64,000 nucleotides of DNA from Gorsachius magnificus (taxonomy: Eukaryota; Chordata; Aves; Pelecaniformes; Ardeidae), in NCBI GenBank assembly GCA_034008185.1, contig CM067081.1:106711265-106775264 (forward strand), read 5' to 3'. The position numbers and the translations under genes are program-made. The stretch's first letter is position 1, and every line of letters starts with the position of its first letter. This document shows positions 14,085-25,857 of the stretch, in pieces. The notes below the pieces were generated by a model that saw only the letters and a program-made list of their open reading frames with translations, had not been told where the DNA came from and ran no database searches.

Positions 14085-15250
14085 AATCATAGAATAGAAT
14101 CATAGAATCATTTAGGTTGGAAAAGACCTTTAAGATCATCAAGTCCAACCATTAACCTAACACTACCATCCCACCACTAAACCATGTCCCTAAGCATCTC
14201 ATCTACCCGTCTTTTAAATACCTCCAGGGATGGGGACTCGACCACCTCCCTGGGCAGTCCGTTCCAGAGCCTGACAACCCTCTCGGTGAAGAAGTTTTTC
14301 CTAATGTCTAACCTAAACCTGCCCTGGTAGGACTTCAGACCATTCCCCCTCGTCCTATCACCCGTTACCAGGGAGAAGAGGCTGACCCCCACCTCACTAC
14401 AGTCTCCTTTCAGGTAGTTGTAGAGGGCGATAAGGTCTCCCTCCCCTCAGCCTCCTCTTCTCCAGACTAAACAACCCCAGTTCCCTCAGCCGTTCCTCGT
14501 ATGACTTGTGTTCCAGACTCCTCACCAGCTTTGTGGGTCTCCTCTGGACATGTTCCAGCAAGGCAACATCTTTCTTGGAGTGAGGGGCCCAAAACTGAAC
14601 ACCGTATTCGAGGTGCGGCCTCACCAGCACCGAGTACAGGGGCATGATCACTTCCCTACTCCTGCTGGCCACACTATTCCTGATACAAGCCAGGATGCCA
14701 TTGGCCTTCTTGGCCACCTGGGCACACTGCTGGCTCATATTCAGCCAGCTGTCAACCAACACCCCCAGGTCTTTTTCCACTAGGCAGCTTTCCAGCCACT
14801 CTTCCCCAAGTCTGTAGCATTGCATGGGGTTGTTGTGACCCAAGTGCAGGACCCGGCACTTGGCCTTGTTGAACCTCATACAGTTGGCCTCGGCCCATCG
14901 ATCCAGCCTGTCCAGGTCCTTCTGCAGAGCCCTCCTCCCCTCCAGCAGATCAACACTCCCACCCAGTTTGGTGTCATCTGCAAATTTACTGAGGGCATAC
15001 TCAATCCCCTTGTCCAGGTCATTGATAAAGATATTAAACAAGACTGGCCCTATAACTGAGCCCTGGGGGACACCGCCTGTGACCGGCCGCCAACTGGGTT
15101 TAGCTCCATTCACCACGACTCTCTGGGCTCGGCCATCCAGCCAGTTTTTAACCCAGCGAAGAGTACATCCATCTAGGCCATGAACTGCCAGCATCTTCAG
15201 GAGAATGCTATGGGAGACTGTGTCAAAGGCTTTGCTGAACTCCAGGTATA
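14085..15250 (-). mobile_element. CR1 LINE, 5'-truncated, relatively young
   Basis: The 3' end lies at about 14085, where CATAGAATAGAATCATAGAA shows the reverse-complemented octamer repeats typical of CR1 termini. The body runs to about 15250, where CR1 similarity stops in the middle of ORF2, just upstream of RT motif A. At about 1.17 kb it is a typical 5'-truncated insertion. It belongs to the same subfamily as the copies at 39503-39786 and 53801-54693, as judged by the shared 3' end. I found no clear target-site duplication. The low decay of its reading frame suggests it is younger than most of its neighbours. Confidence 0.93.
14177..15250 (-). pseudogene. CR1 ORF2 reverse transcriptase, partial, frameshifted
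   Basis: This is the C-terminal part of the CR1 ORF2 protein, which copies CR1 RNA into DNA at the insertion site. Reading on the minus strand, it begins at motif A (YLEFSKAF near 15240), continues through motif B ([20 protein letters not shown]) and motif C ([14 protein letters not shown] encoded near 14973-14984), and then the thumb and tail ([15 protein letters not shown]). The motif A aspartate, LDF in this family, is read here as LEF (codon 15240-15242). A four-base duplication near 14437-14446 shifts the frame; compare 54150-54165, where the extra CCCT is absent. The tail resumes in another frame down to a stop at 14177. The Met at 15317 lies in flanking DNA and is not a true start. The sequence cannot encode an active enzyme. 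Confidence 0.92.
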
Positions 15251-15792
15251 CAAGAAGTTGGCTGAGGGGACTGTGTGAAACATCAGAAAGGGAAGGGCTA
15301 GAGAATTCTGAAAACATAAGATGACTTATTATAAATGTAGTTTATGAAACATTATTGCAAGGACATCACAGTAAAATATAAACTGGTATAGTAAAGACTC
15401 TGAATCTGTTGTATCTAATGACTTCAGTGATAAATTCCTCACTATTTCCAGAAAAGAATATTTAAAACAAGCTATACAGAAGAAATTCCATTGCAGAATT
15501 TGATCAGAATAATTACTATAATTCTACTGACCTGTTTAAAACGCATAACAAGGAGTATTGCTAGAATGGAATAATAATTCACAAACAATAATAGAAGTCA
15601 CAAATACAGCTTGCCGATCACCTCCAAAAAGAAGTCAGAGCTGAATTCTGTGACTATATTCAAATAAAAATAAGGGCTATTCCCAAAATCTTCATTTATT
15701 TTGTTTCACGCTAATTATCTGAAGACAGATGAATTTGTTTTTTCTCATTATGGCCTTTTTTGACCTTAAATTTGCTGTTATTTTAGTTTTTC

Positions 15793-15815
15793 TTTTTTTT
15801 TTTTTTTTTTTTTTT
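15793..15815 (+). repeat. T23 homopolymer
   Basis: An uninterrupted run of 23 T followed by AATTAAAG. It could mark the poly-A tail of a minus-strand retroposed sequence, but nothing recognisable lies to its right. Confidence 0.8.
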
Positions 15816-18800
15816 AATTAAAGATTTATTTCCATGTTTTTCAGTCTATATGGAATAGCTAATTTTCTGTAAAATTCTTGGTTTTCTAATCTCTGGTGCT
15901 TTTCTACTTGTTCTGGTGTTTTCCACTGTCTTGCCCTCACACTTTTTGTCTCACAATTCCAATCCCATGCTTATTTTCCAGTTATTCAGAGTGTATCCCA
16001 GAATAAATTCACAGACTGCTTCTAAGGGATTTATAGCAGAAGATTTGAAGTAACAATTTAAATCACAGTGAGTAGACCAGAAAAAAATCAAGTTAATCTG
16101 AAAGACATTTATATCATGGTCTCCTATATCATTATATTAATCTTTTCGGCTATTATTATTTTTTCACAATTAACCCAAGACCTTCAGCAAACACAGATTG
16201 AGAAAATCAAGACAGTTTAATGCTGACTGCAATACAGCTGAAGTGTCCAGATACATAGTAATTTCTGTTTTATTTTCATAATAATACTTATGCATGTTTC
16301 TACCATGTACATTTAATTTTAAATTTCAAAGGAAAAAGATGTGTTAATAGAATAACAAGGGGGAAAATCCATTTATAAATTATCTCAGCCAGTAGTAAGC
16401 AACAGATTAAAATCATGGCAAGACGATTAACTGCTAAATGATTGTTGCAGCAAATGTACATGTCTAGGTAATGTAATAAATGGTGTAATTTACATTTTCA
16501 TGCCAATTCATGTTTGAGCTTTGTAAGTTAAAACACTCTTCAGTCCAAGATATATTACTCAGATATGAAATTATTATTTATTTTTAGGGTGAATGGAGAG
16601 CTAAAACATGTAGATTCTTCACTCTTGTATAAAGAAACGCAAGATTTTGGATATCATACAATAATCTCATCAAGAGCCCTTTAGGAAACCCCCATTCTGA
16701 TTCTTCCATTGTTCCTATTGCTGCAACAACTTTCAGAAAATTATATATTTCTGAATATTTCAAGGTCACTGAAATAGTCACAAGGCCAGTTTCTCCTCTG
16801 CTGAACCATTGGCTTCCTCATCTTTAGCTTTAATTAATTAGATGCCCTAACCTATTAATGGTTGCATTATCTAGACATGGAAAATACTTATTCCCTTCAG
16901 GTCTGTTTTGCTGCTGCCTACATAACCCTTCTGGCTGGAAAGGAAGAACTGATTTTTACAACGAGATCGACAAAGCAAAAAGCTATGCCCGCCCATCAAC
17001 TCCCTCTGCTGATGTCATGGAGTGTAGAGATGTCTTCAGCTTTCCATCCTGGGCACTGCAAACAGTGCTGACAGGATGGCATGGACTTCAGCACAGCCTC
17101 TAACAGCTCCCTCCGGCTTGTCTGCATAGTCTTCAACCATGCATCAAACCACAGCACGACCACATGCTAAGCCGCTGGCCCATCATTTTCATACTGGGAC
17201 AGTGCCACCTTTCAGTCTCAAAGCTAGACCCACCCACTCTCCTGCTACGGTTGTCTGAGCTACAATCAATGTAGCAAACAGCACTGTGTGTGGCTGTGGG
17301 ACCTCCACCACAGCACTCTCACTCTGCTGGGGAAGTGGAGCACTGAAGGTTAGATTGCACTTGCAGAGCGATACTGCTCCTGTTCTGTGACTAGGAGGAG
17401 GAAGAGAGCCTCAGTCTCATTTCTTTGATACATCTCATGTTTTACCATCTGTGTGATAGGGGCTTATGTGTCTGATAAAGTATTCAGAGCTGAGCATCTT
17501 CCTCTGTCTGTAAATTATTGTTGAGCAGGGACACGTATTTCAGTGTTGCACAGTGAGCTGTAGAGACTTTCAATGCAGAAAAGTGCATCTTGGTCTCCAG
17601 AAGTGCCTCAGTTCTACAACCACCATCTTATTTTACCATTTCCTTTTCTCACTAACATTTCTTACCATTTTTCTCACCTTGTCTCTTGAAATTTTATGTT
17701 TACTAGTGCCATTTCTTAGCTTTTATTTTGAGGTCCTACATGCTAAATAAATCTATTTTTAGTATAGGGACACACTGTTATAAAGTTTGCAGCATGTGTC
17801 TGCATTCATGTGAGATTCCAGTTGTCTTCAAAATCCTGTATGTCTTCTTTCTGAATATCGTTGCTTAATTTTAGTGTCCTTCAGTTCAGCACATATAATA
17901 ATGTTTTAGAGTCAAATTACAGTTATCTACTCATATACAGAAAATGTTTGTGATCTCAATGGTTTTTAAGAAAAAGAGAACATTGCAGGAGAAAAGACAG
18001 CAGGGATTGAAAATTTGAAAAAATAACAAAATCCACTTAACCAATAAAAAGACAGATATTGTTTTCAAGTAAGAGAAAAAAAAAGTTCTTTATAATTAAG
18101 CATAAGAGAACCCATTACTATCTTTTTCCCCCTTTTATACAAGATTTTTACTTTAGAGCAGTAAAGTCCTGTAGAGTATTCCAGAAAGTAAAATATAGTA
18201 TGTAACTGTGCGGCCACAATTTACAGTTTTAATTTACTGAAGATCGAAAGAAGCTTATCAGCTGAAAATCAATATGGAGCTGAATTTAAGCTTTTGTAGC
18301 TTGGGACTTCTAAAGTATGTTGAAGATGTGCCATAAAAATGTGAACGCTTGCCTAAATAATTTATCTGATAGCTGTTTCTTTATGTTCTTTTAAGTATGG
18401 ATGTCTAAATAGGACCAACAACTGCATTTGTATTACGCATTTTTAACAACACTTCTAAAATGTTTTGCACACAACCCCAGATAAGACAAACAATACATAT
18501 CCTTAATTTTACTGGCTAGTCCAAAATTTATTGTATGCATGTGTCTTTTTAGAACCAGGTCTGACGTTTAGAGATAGCAAATTCAGATTACAAAACTGAG
18601 CTGAATTCGAGACATATTTACAGCGAATGATTTGACTGGACTCTGTGGAACTCCAGGGTGAATGCCCATAGTGCTGTATCCATGGTCAAATGCATCTATA
18701 TAATATCTCAACAATGTGAAGGGACTGCATATTGTGACAAAACACCATGAAGGGCATGTAGTGCAAGGGTGTCGGCACCCCTAATCCTACATGTCAAAAA

Positions 18801-18934
18801 ATACGTATAGCAGAGTAACGTGTCACACATCTTGGCAAGAAGGCATGTGGAGGGCAGACTAACCAGAGAGATAACACAGAAAGCTCAGAGGTTCCACTTC
18901 TACTCGGGGGGTGGGGTGCTAGGTTAGTCATACA

Positions 18935-18978
18935 ACTGATTGTCAGCACAACCTCCACTGATTGTCAGCACAACCTCC
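18935..18978. repeat. Tandem duplication, two exact 22-bp units
   Basis: The 22-base unit that begins ACTGATTGTCAGCAC and ends CTCC occurs twice back to back (18935-18956 and 18957-18978) without mismatch. This points to a recent slippage or duplication event and possible length polymorphism. Confidence 0.9.
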
Positions 18979-20244
18979 TATAGTGAGTTTTCACAGCATC
19001 ATTTCCTTCCACAGATGGAAATTTATGTATGCAAGCACAGCTTTGGTGCTGCTCGCATGGCACATCTCAGCAACAGCAGCCATGTTCGTGTTTCACCTGT
19101 TCCCTGGATGCGTGCAACACAAAAGTTGTTCCAGCTAATATTTTTTTAGGAATCATATTACAAACTGTTATAGTCACGGTAGTTGTAAATAAATTTAAAC
19201 TCAGTTCCAGGACTGAGTTTAAATGTGGACCTCCCATGGATTTCTATTGAGTCAGGAAATTATTCCAAAGGGCAAGGTGTTTTGGAAGGGTCCTTAGTTA
19301 GGTTTTATTGTTATCTTATGCAATATGCCTTGCAGAAGCACAAGACTGTTTTTCAGCTTTAACATTAGTATTTAGAATTTATAGTCAGAAGACTGGCTGA
19401 ATGAAGGCTGCTCTTTAAAAGTTTTCTTTAATACTTGTTAATTGTTCAAGAGTGTAATTTTTAGCCTGTCTAGAATGATTGTATGGCAGTGGTTTATATG
19501 AGTGATGAAATGAGAGTAATGCAAGAAATTTCATGAATACTTTATGCTGTTGAGCACAGACAGGAATTTCTTATCTCCCTTTGAAAATCCTAGCTTTTTG
19601 ATCAAATAGCTTGAATCATCTCTGTAATAGCACATACTTTCTAACAATTTAGATGATAAGCTCTCCGGTGAAGAGGCAATCTTTTCATCCCACGTGTGTG
19701 CAGGGTCTAGCACAATGAGACCCTAGGCTTTAATTTATGCTAAGTTCTATTCAGAGCAAATAATTATTAAAATAATGTGTAGCACACTTCTGTGAATTTG
19801 GATAGGAGAGAATAATAAATGTCTAACAAAAAAATAGCAGTATGCTAAAAATGTTTTGTGTACTATCAAAGACAAAACCCCTGACTTTTCTACATGTACT
19901 ATATGCCCTGCAGTGGTGTTAGTGATCTCATTTTTTTGTGGGTATGCTGTACTGCCTTTAAAGAATCACAGTGATGCCAGAGAGAGAAAGAAATTACTTT
20001 GAAGTTACTCACAGCCCTCGTGGGTAATGCCCAATATAGCCAACCTCCCACCCTTATGAGAAGAGTGAGTACAAGGAACGTACGATGGGAGGTGCATTCA
20101 GGCTCTGTGGCAGTGAGGTGGGGTGACACAGATCCTTCTCATACTATCTGTAAGAAGGGAAATGTTAGGGAATAAGAGCAGAATGCCAAGGCTTGGCCAG
20201 TAGCTACACTAGCAAGGTAACATGAAAAATTACAAGGCATTAAG

Positions 20245-21132
20245 TGGTGGGTTGACCCTGGCTGGATGCCAGGTGCCCACCAAAGCTGCTCTATCACTTC
20301 CCCTCCTCAGCTGACAGAAGGCTCGTGGATCGAGGTAAGGACAGGGAGCGATCACTCACCAATTACTGTCACAGGCAAAACCGACTCAACTCAGGGAAAT
20401 TAGTTTAATGTATTACAAATCAAAACAGAGTAGGATAATGAGAAATAAAAACAAATCTTAAAACACCTTCCCCACACCCCTTCCTTCTTCCCAGGTTCAA
20501 TTTCACTCCTGATTTTCTCTACCTCCTCCCCCTCAAGGTGGGGATGGGGGGCGTCAGTCTTGGGGCCCCCCGGCCCCCACAATTCCTGCCAGCAAACCTG
20601 GTGCAGTGTGGGCTCCTCTGTCCACAGGTGCACAGCTCTTGCCAGGAACCTGCTCCAGTGCAGGCTTCCCATGGGGTCACAGCCTCCTTTGGGCATCCAC
20701 CTGCCCTGGTGTAGGGTCCTCCACAGGCTGCAGGTCGAGATCTGCTCCACTGTGGGTATCCATGGGCTGCAGGGGGACAGCCTGCCTCACCATGGGCTGC
20801 ACCAGGGGCTGCAGGGGAATCTCTGCTCAGACACCTGGAGTAGCTCCTCCTCTCCTTCTGCACTGACCTTGGTGTCTGAAGCACTGTTTTCTCTCACATA
20901 TTCTCACTCCTCCCTCTCTTCTGCTTTTGCACAGATTTTTTTTCCCTTCTTAAATGTGTTATACCAGAGGTGCTACCACCTTGTCTGATGGGCTCAGCCT
21001 TGGCCTGTAGCAGGTCTGTCTTGGAGATGACTGGCATCAGCTCTATCAGACACAGGGAAAGCTTCTAGTGGCTTCTCACAGAAGGCACCCCTGTAGCATC
21101 CCCCTCTACCAAAACCTTGCCATGCAAACCCA
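20245..21132 (-). mobile_element. Solo LTR of an avian endogenous retrovirus
   Basis: On the minus strand the element starts TGGGTTTGCATGGCAAGGTT (plus position 21132 leftwards) and ends ...CAACCCACCA at 20245, so it has TG...CA termini over about 890 bp. It resembles a bird LTR family that I recognise by sequence. An ATTAAA-type poly(A) signal can be read on the minus strand around 20404-20409. The middle (about 20590-20830) contains imperfect tandem units containing CTGCTCCA or similar, spaced a few tens of bases apart. No gag, pol or env sequence flanks it, so it is a solo LTR. I see no clean flanking duplication. The 60-140-codon open frames inside come from its GC-rich composition and are not genes. 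Confidence 0.82.
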
Positions 21133-23352
21133 ATGCATATTACAAAGAGCAAAGAGGAGTAATGCATATGCAGCAGGTGGCCAGCCTTGACCAATGACTA
21201 CAACAACAAGACAGCAATATGAAAAATGGCAGAAATGATAAAATGTAGAACACCACAAGGTGGTGGAGCTCAAGATCCAAAGAGGAGGGCTCAGGAATAT
21301 AAGGCATAGCAAAACTTGGGATTGAGGTTAATCCTTGTTTGTGCTTGATCCCTTTGGAGAAAGAATAAACTTGCTGCTTCCAAGATAACCATATCTTATG
21401 TCCATGGCGAGGAAGGATGTGATGTCTCTTTCTATGAAGAAGGAATATTCAGAGAGCTCTTCCTAACAGCAACAGAGGACCACTTGGTAGGTACTACCTC
21501 ACAGCACCACCCCACCTCTTCCCCTTCTAAAGAGAGATCTCCATTCATTTTTGATAGTTTCTGATTCTAATGGAACTATAAATGCATAAGGACAATCTAT
21601 TTTCTCTATTTTATTTCTAGGCATACCTAAAATTTCTAGCATCACAGCAATGTTAGAGTTCTGGTAGATATCTTCAATGAATATTACATAATTCCTCATC
21701 TTGTCAATGACTGAAAAGAGTACAAAAATCACCCCAAAATCTGAGGATAACATTTCAGTTGCATTTATCAAGATTGTTACATATATATTTGTATGTTTAA
21801 ATCTCAAACAAAATAACATTTCTTTATATTAATGTTATTAATAAAGATGCACTACATTTTTATAGTGCTAGTTCAATTGTCTGATTATGACATGTTTTGT
21901 GATAACAAAGTAACGTTATTCTAGAACACCACTGTATTTAGTACAGGCAACTCTAGAAGTAGAACAAAAGATTTGCTTGTTTGTGTTGAGTACAAGAAAT
22001 CCTTGAGGTTGTCCAGGTAAATGTTTTGTGACCACCCAAACATCACGTTTTTGTTCAGAGAAGTTATGTTACATATTAACTCCAGAAGATTTATACTGTA
22101 AAATACTTAGCAGAACTAATAAGAGAGATTTTTATAGCAGGAGGTTTTTTTCCTTTCTCCCTACAGCATTAACACTGCTGGAAAGTATGCTTCTCTCCTC
22201 AAATTTTATTTAAGATTCAGTTATGTTTTATGTCTTAGCTAATGACTGCTGTATACTTGTCTTCAGGGAAGTTTTATAGAAGACTATTCTTTGTTTTGCA
22301 CTTACCAATCTAAATTAGAAAACCCTCTTCTGTGGTTAATTTTTTTTGAAATCTTAATGTTTACTTAAGTTAAAATATGAAATTTTCAGAATTACTTCTC
22401 TTTAGCTTGCATAAATCTGCCTCTGTTCTGTTTCTCTTTTATTTTCTCTTCTTCCCACAGCTTATTTCAGAGTTTTCATTAAGTATGTCATTGTTCTGAA
22501 AAATATGCTTTTATTAACAAGTTGGCTTCAATCTATACAGTTATGCTCTAATCTAAATATGTACAGTTTGGGCTCTATTCAGAAAATTAAATTTCATAGT
22601 TCCATTAAATCATACTTCATTCAGATGAGACTAGAATTTTCATAGCAGATGAATCTGAAAATATTGAAAGCAGCTAGCTGAGTGTTGGATAGGTAACATG
22701 AATTTCAAAAGTGTTGTCAAATATTCTTTTCTGGAGATACATACTTTGGAATGGTGTGGATTTACTCACAGAAATGCTGTTAAATTTTCATTAGGAAAAT
22801 GAATCCTCATTTGAAGGTTTTGGCAACTATTAGTTTACTGGATCTTTCATTTTGAGAGGATTAACAAGCTTTATGTTACATTGTGATAGAAGATATTGTA
22901 CTAGACAATGATATAAAAGAAATCAGCATTTACAGTACAAAGACGTCCCTCATTTTAGTTTTGCATTCTTGTATTTCTGTTGGCCTTGGGAGAGCTGTTT
23001 ATATTTTACAGTGCTGCGAATGAAACCAGAATGTGTCAACAGTTTAATCATAAATATACCAATTCACATTTCTTGGTGTAAGTATTGCCAGAGGTATATT
23101 GTATGGCAGAAGAGCATAGCATGTTTTCACTTCACAGCCAATAAGAGTCCAAGAGGCCAGGGAGGAACAAGAGATAGCGAGCAGATATCATTTTTAATTG
23201 GAATTCCCTGAGAAAACATTGTTTTCCCATAAAGTGATTTCATGAGGACAAGACCTTTCCTGTTATTTTAGGGTCTGTAAATAACCAACCTGTTTTCTAC
23301 AGTTCAGTTATCCAATAACAAACATTGTGGGTATGGGTTTCTTGGTTTGGTT

Positions 23353-23377
23353 GGGTTTGGGGTTTGAGGAGGGAGGG
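23353..23377 (+). repeat. G-rich tract, possible G-quadruplex
   Basis: GGGTTTGGGGTTTGAGGA followed by GGGAGGG gives four G-tracts of at least three, with loops of 3, 8 and 1 bases. It sits in a longer G/T-rich plus strand (about 23325-23395). Confidence 0.5.
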
Positions 23378-25793
23378 TACTATGGGTTTTTCTCTACCTT
23401 TGACGTATAAAGTTTTGGATTTTGTTTTGTGAAACATTTCCATTTGTAGATTTTCAACAAAAGTCTCATGTTTTAGAGAAAAAAAAAAAAAGCAGATTCC
23501 TTAGAACCTTAGTCTTCCTGTTTGTATAAGATGCTGTATCCTCTCTCCAGCACATGGTCAAGTATCAGGACAGGGGGAGGAAACCTATAGAATCCAACTT
23601 CAAGGAAATTTTCAGCCAAGTCCATAGTCCCTATATGTATAGATGGAATGCTTTGGAGAAATCTTTCAAAGAAATTGCAGAGAAATTTAGCAGGTTAGAA
23701 GGAACTTATGCTATTCAGTTTTTAAATGACTGTGGCACTTGATGAGCAAGAAATTGTTTTTTTAAAAAATCCTTCTTAAGTATATTGACATGAAATTTTT
23801 GTAAGTATTGTTTCCATGCATTCTAACATAATGAACAAACATCAACTCCTTGTAGTTATCGTAACATAAACACAAACACATCTTTTGTATTGCTAACATT
23901 AATTTTCCCTGGGATTTTAGATTTTTAACTGCTTTATCTTTTCCAATTTCAAATTCAGGAGTACATAGTAATGTTGGGGTTAGATTCAGCATCCAGATTA
24001 ATTTCTGTCATCAGGGGCTGTTTTGACATGTTTATTGATCCTGGACACATAGGTAACAAGTGGGGTAAGAGTTATGCTAGTGACCTCATCTACTTACAGA
24101 TAACTGTTCTCTTTTATTTTAATTTTGAAAGAAGGATCAGAAAGGGAAAATGTCTTGACAAAATATTATCAATTGAATATTTCTGTAGACCTTGCTATAT
24201 CTGTAAACTGTGAAGTATCTTATCACAGTCTGAGTACAAACCTTGTGATTTTCAAATTGAGTATACAAAACTCTCTACAGTTCAGTGGTTAATTTGAAAA
24301 CCACACAGCTGGAAGTTTTGGCTGTTCTCAGCAGCCTCTAGACCAGCATTTCTGTGCTCTTCAGCACAGATGGGATCCCCAAGACCCTGATCGGACAAGG
24401 GGTTATAAAGTACTTCATGAAATTTATGAAGAGTTGCATAGGAAAATGCCAGCAATGCATGGCTGAAAACCATCTGAAGTTTCTTTTCTTTTCTTCTTAA
24501 TACTTGGAAATTAAAGCAATATTAAAAATCAAGTAATGTGTAGGGGCTTATATTACATAAAAATATGTTAGTAAAAAGATGGAATTTTGAATCAGTACAT
24601 TTAATTATTTATGGAATCAAAACAGCCTAGATTGATTTTTCAATAATGTATTAACTTACCTGCACGCCAAGAAGAGAAAATGGGCCATTCTTCTGTGAAG
24701 AAAGCCTATATTCAGTAAGTCTTAGATATAACCTTTTATGTTACAGAATACATTTTAATTAATAAAATCCAAACATATTGTGTGTGTGCATTCCATATAA
24801 CAAATGTGGAAATTAGAGGCACTTTGTTATGTTGTAGGTTTTTTTTTTCTTTTTTCTCCACTAACTGAAAGCTCTAAAATTCATGAGGTTGTAAACTCTA
24901 CCTTATAGAATATAGTTGTCAGATCATGTTAATCTAGTTCACTAATGTAAAACTGTAAATTCATAACGTCACATTTGAGCTTTATTTTTGCATCATAATA
25001 TGGTACTACAGAAAAAGAAAATAATTTCTTCAATTGCCTGTAGATTTCCTTATGGTTTACTTGAGCCTTTTTAAGAGATTAGTTGTAGAAAAAACCTGGA
25101 TTCCAATATCCCAAATATCCAAAAGCCAATATTGCATCCATCAAATCATAAGCAGCTTAATGCAGTGGAATTTATAGAAAGGTGGCATACAGTTTTAATT
25201 TTCATTCCTTATTTTTGAACTTTGAGTTTGCACACCTGCTACAAAAATCTAATATGATGTGTGAGCCTCCTTCTCTTTATATGCCCTAGGAGACCACAGG
25301 TCTGTTAATACTGTGTTTGCCATAGATAAACTTGTTTGTTATCATTTGAGAGGACTTCATTTCAGGGAATTTAGGCCTAGATTAGGCAGGTAGATTAGAT
25401 TAGGGATAGATCAGGTACCTGATTTCAGATGAAACTGGTTGACCAGGTTACTTCTGTGGTTATTACACATGAACACAAGGTCATCCCATTTTAAAATAAG
25501 TGCTCAGGCTAGCTAGGATATTTTTTAATCAGAATTTGCCTTTTTCAGTACTAACTGTAGTCAGCAGACTTTCAGGTTATTAAAATTAAGCAAGAGATCT
25601 GTCTTTTTCCTCTTCACAATTTCCCGAGATAAGAGAAAACATGGCTCTTCAGGGCCTAGTTGTTTTCTTTGCTTTATTATTCATTAAAATGTGATGATAT
25701 AAGTAGCCTAGCTTGAAACCTATTCTGGTTCTAGATCTAAGCTTCCCCCCTATCATTGTTTTTATTTTATTATTTTTATTTGCTGTATTGCAG

Positions 25794-25857
25794 CAGGATT
25801 TGTTAAAAAGAAATGTCTGTGCTGCCAACCTGGAATTAAGACCTGATAAATTTGCAG
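25794..25857 (+). other. Exon-like stretch bounded by splice-site motifs
   Basis: A long T-rich tract (25750-25790) ends in CAGCAG at 25791-25796, a tandem acceptor pattern. The following 61-64 bases are open in one frame (QDLLKRNVCAANLELRPDKF) and end in TTTGCAG before GTACCT, an acceptable donor. I do not recognise the peptide. Splice motifs of this quality arise by chance in windows this size, so this is only a candidate. Confidence 0.2.

Larger units (their letters stand above)
15251..20244. other. Unique noncoding DNA
   Basis: AT-rich, with a 23-T run at 15793-15815. The 16.25-16.52 kb part is unusually rich in AT-type homeodomain-like words and is discussed as a possible conserved noncoding element. 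16.9-17.4 kb is more GC-rich and of unknown origin. A 22-bp tandem duplication sits at 18935-18978. No gene is recognised. Confidence 0.5.

Noticed and set aside
14508..15183. Plus-strand frames of 79-107 codons
   Set aside because: They are antisense to the CR1 reverse transcriptase, which is the recognisable frame.
18767..18783. Short palindrome AGGGTGTCGGCACCCCT
   Set aside because: The stem is only about six base pairs. It is expected by chance and has no T-run or other context.
20400..20988. Four overlapping frames of 86-142 codons
   Set aside because: All sit inside the LTR at 20245-21132, on both strands, without any known domain.
23554..23742. 62-codon frame that looks hydrophilic and helical
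   Set aside because: I recognise no family, it has no clear splice context, and its length is within what chance gives.
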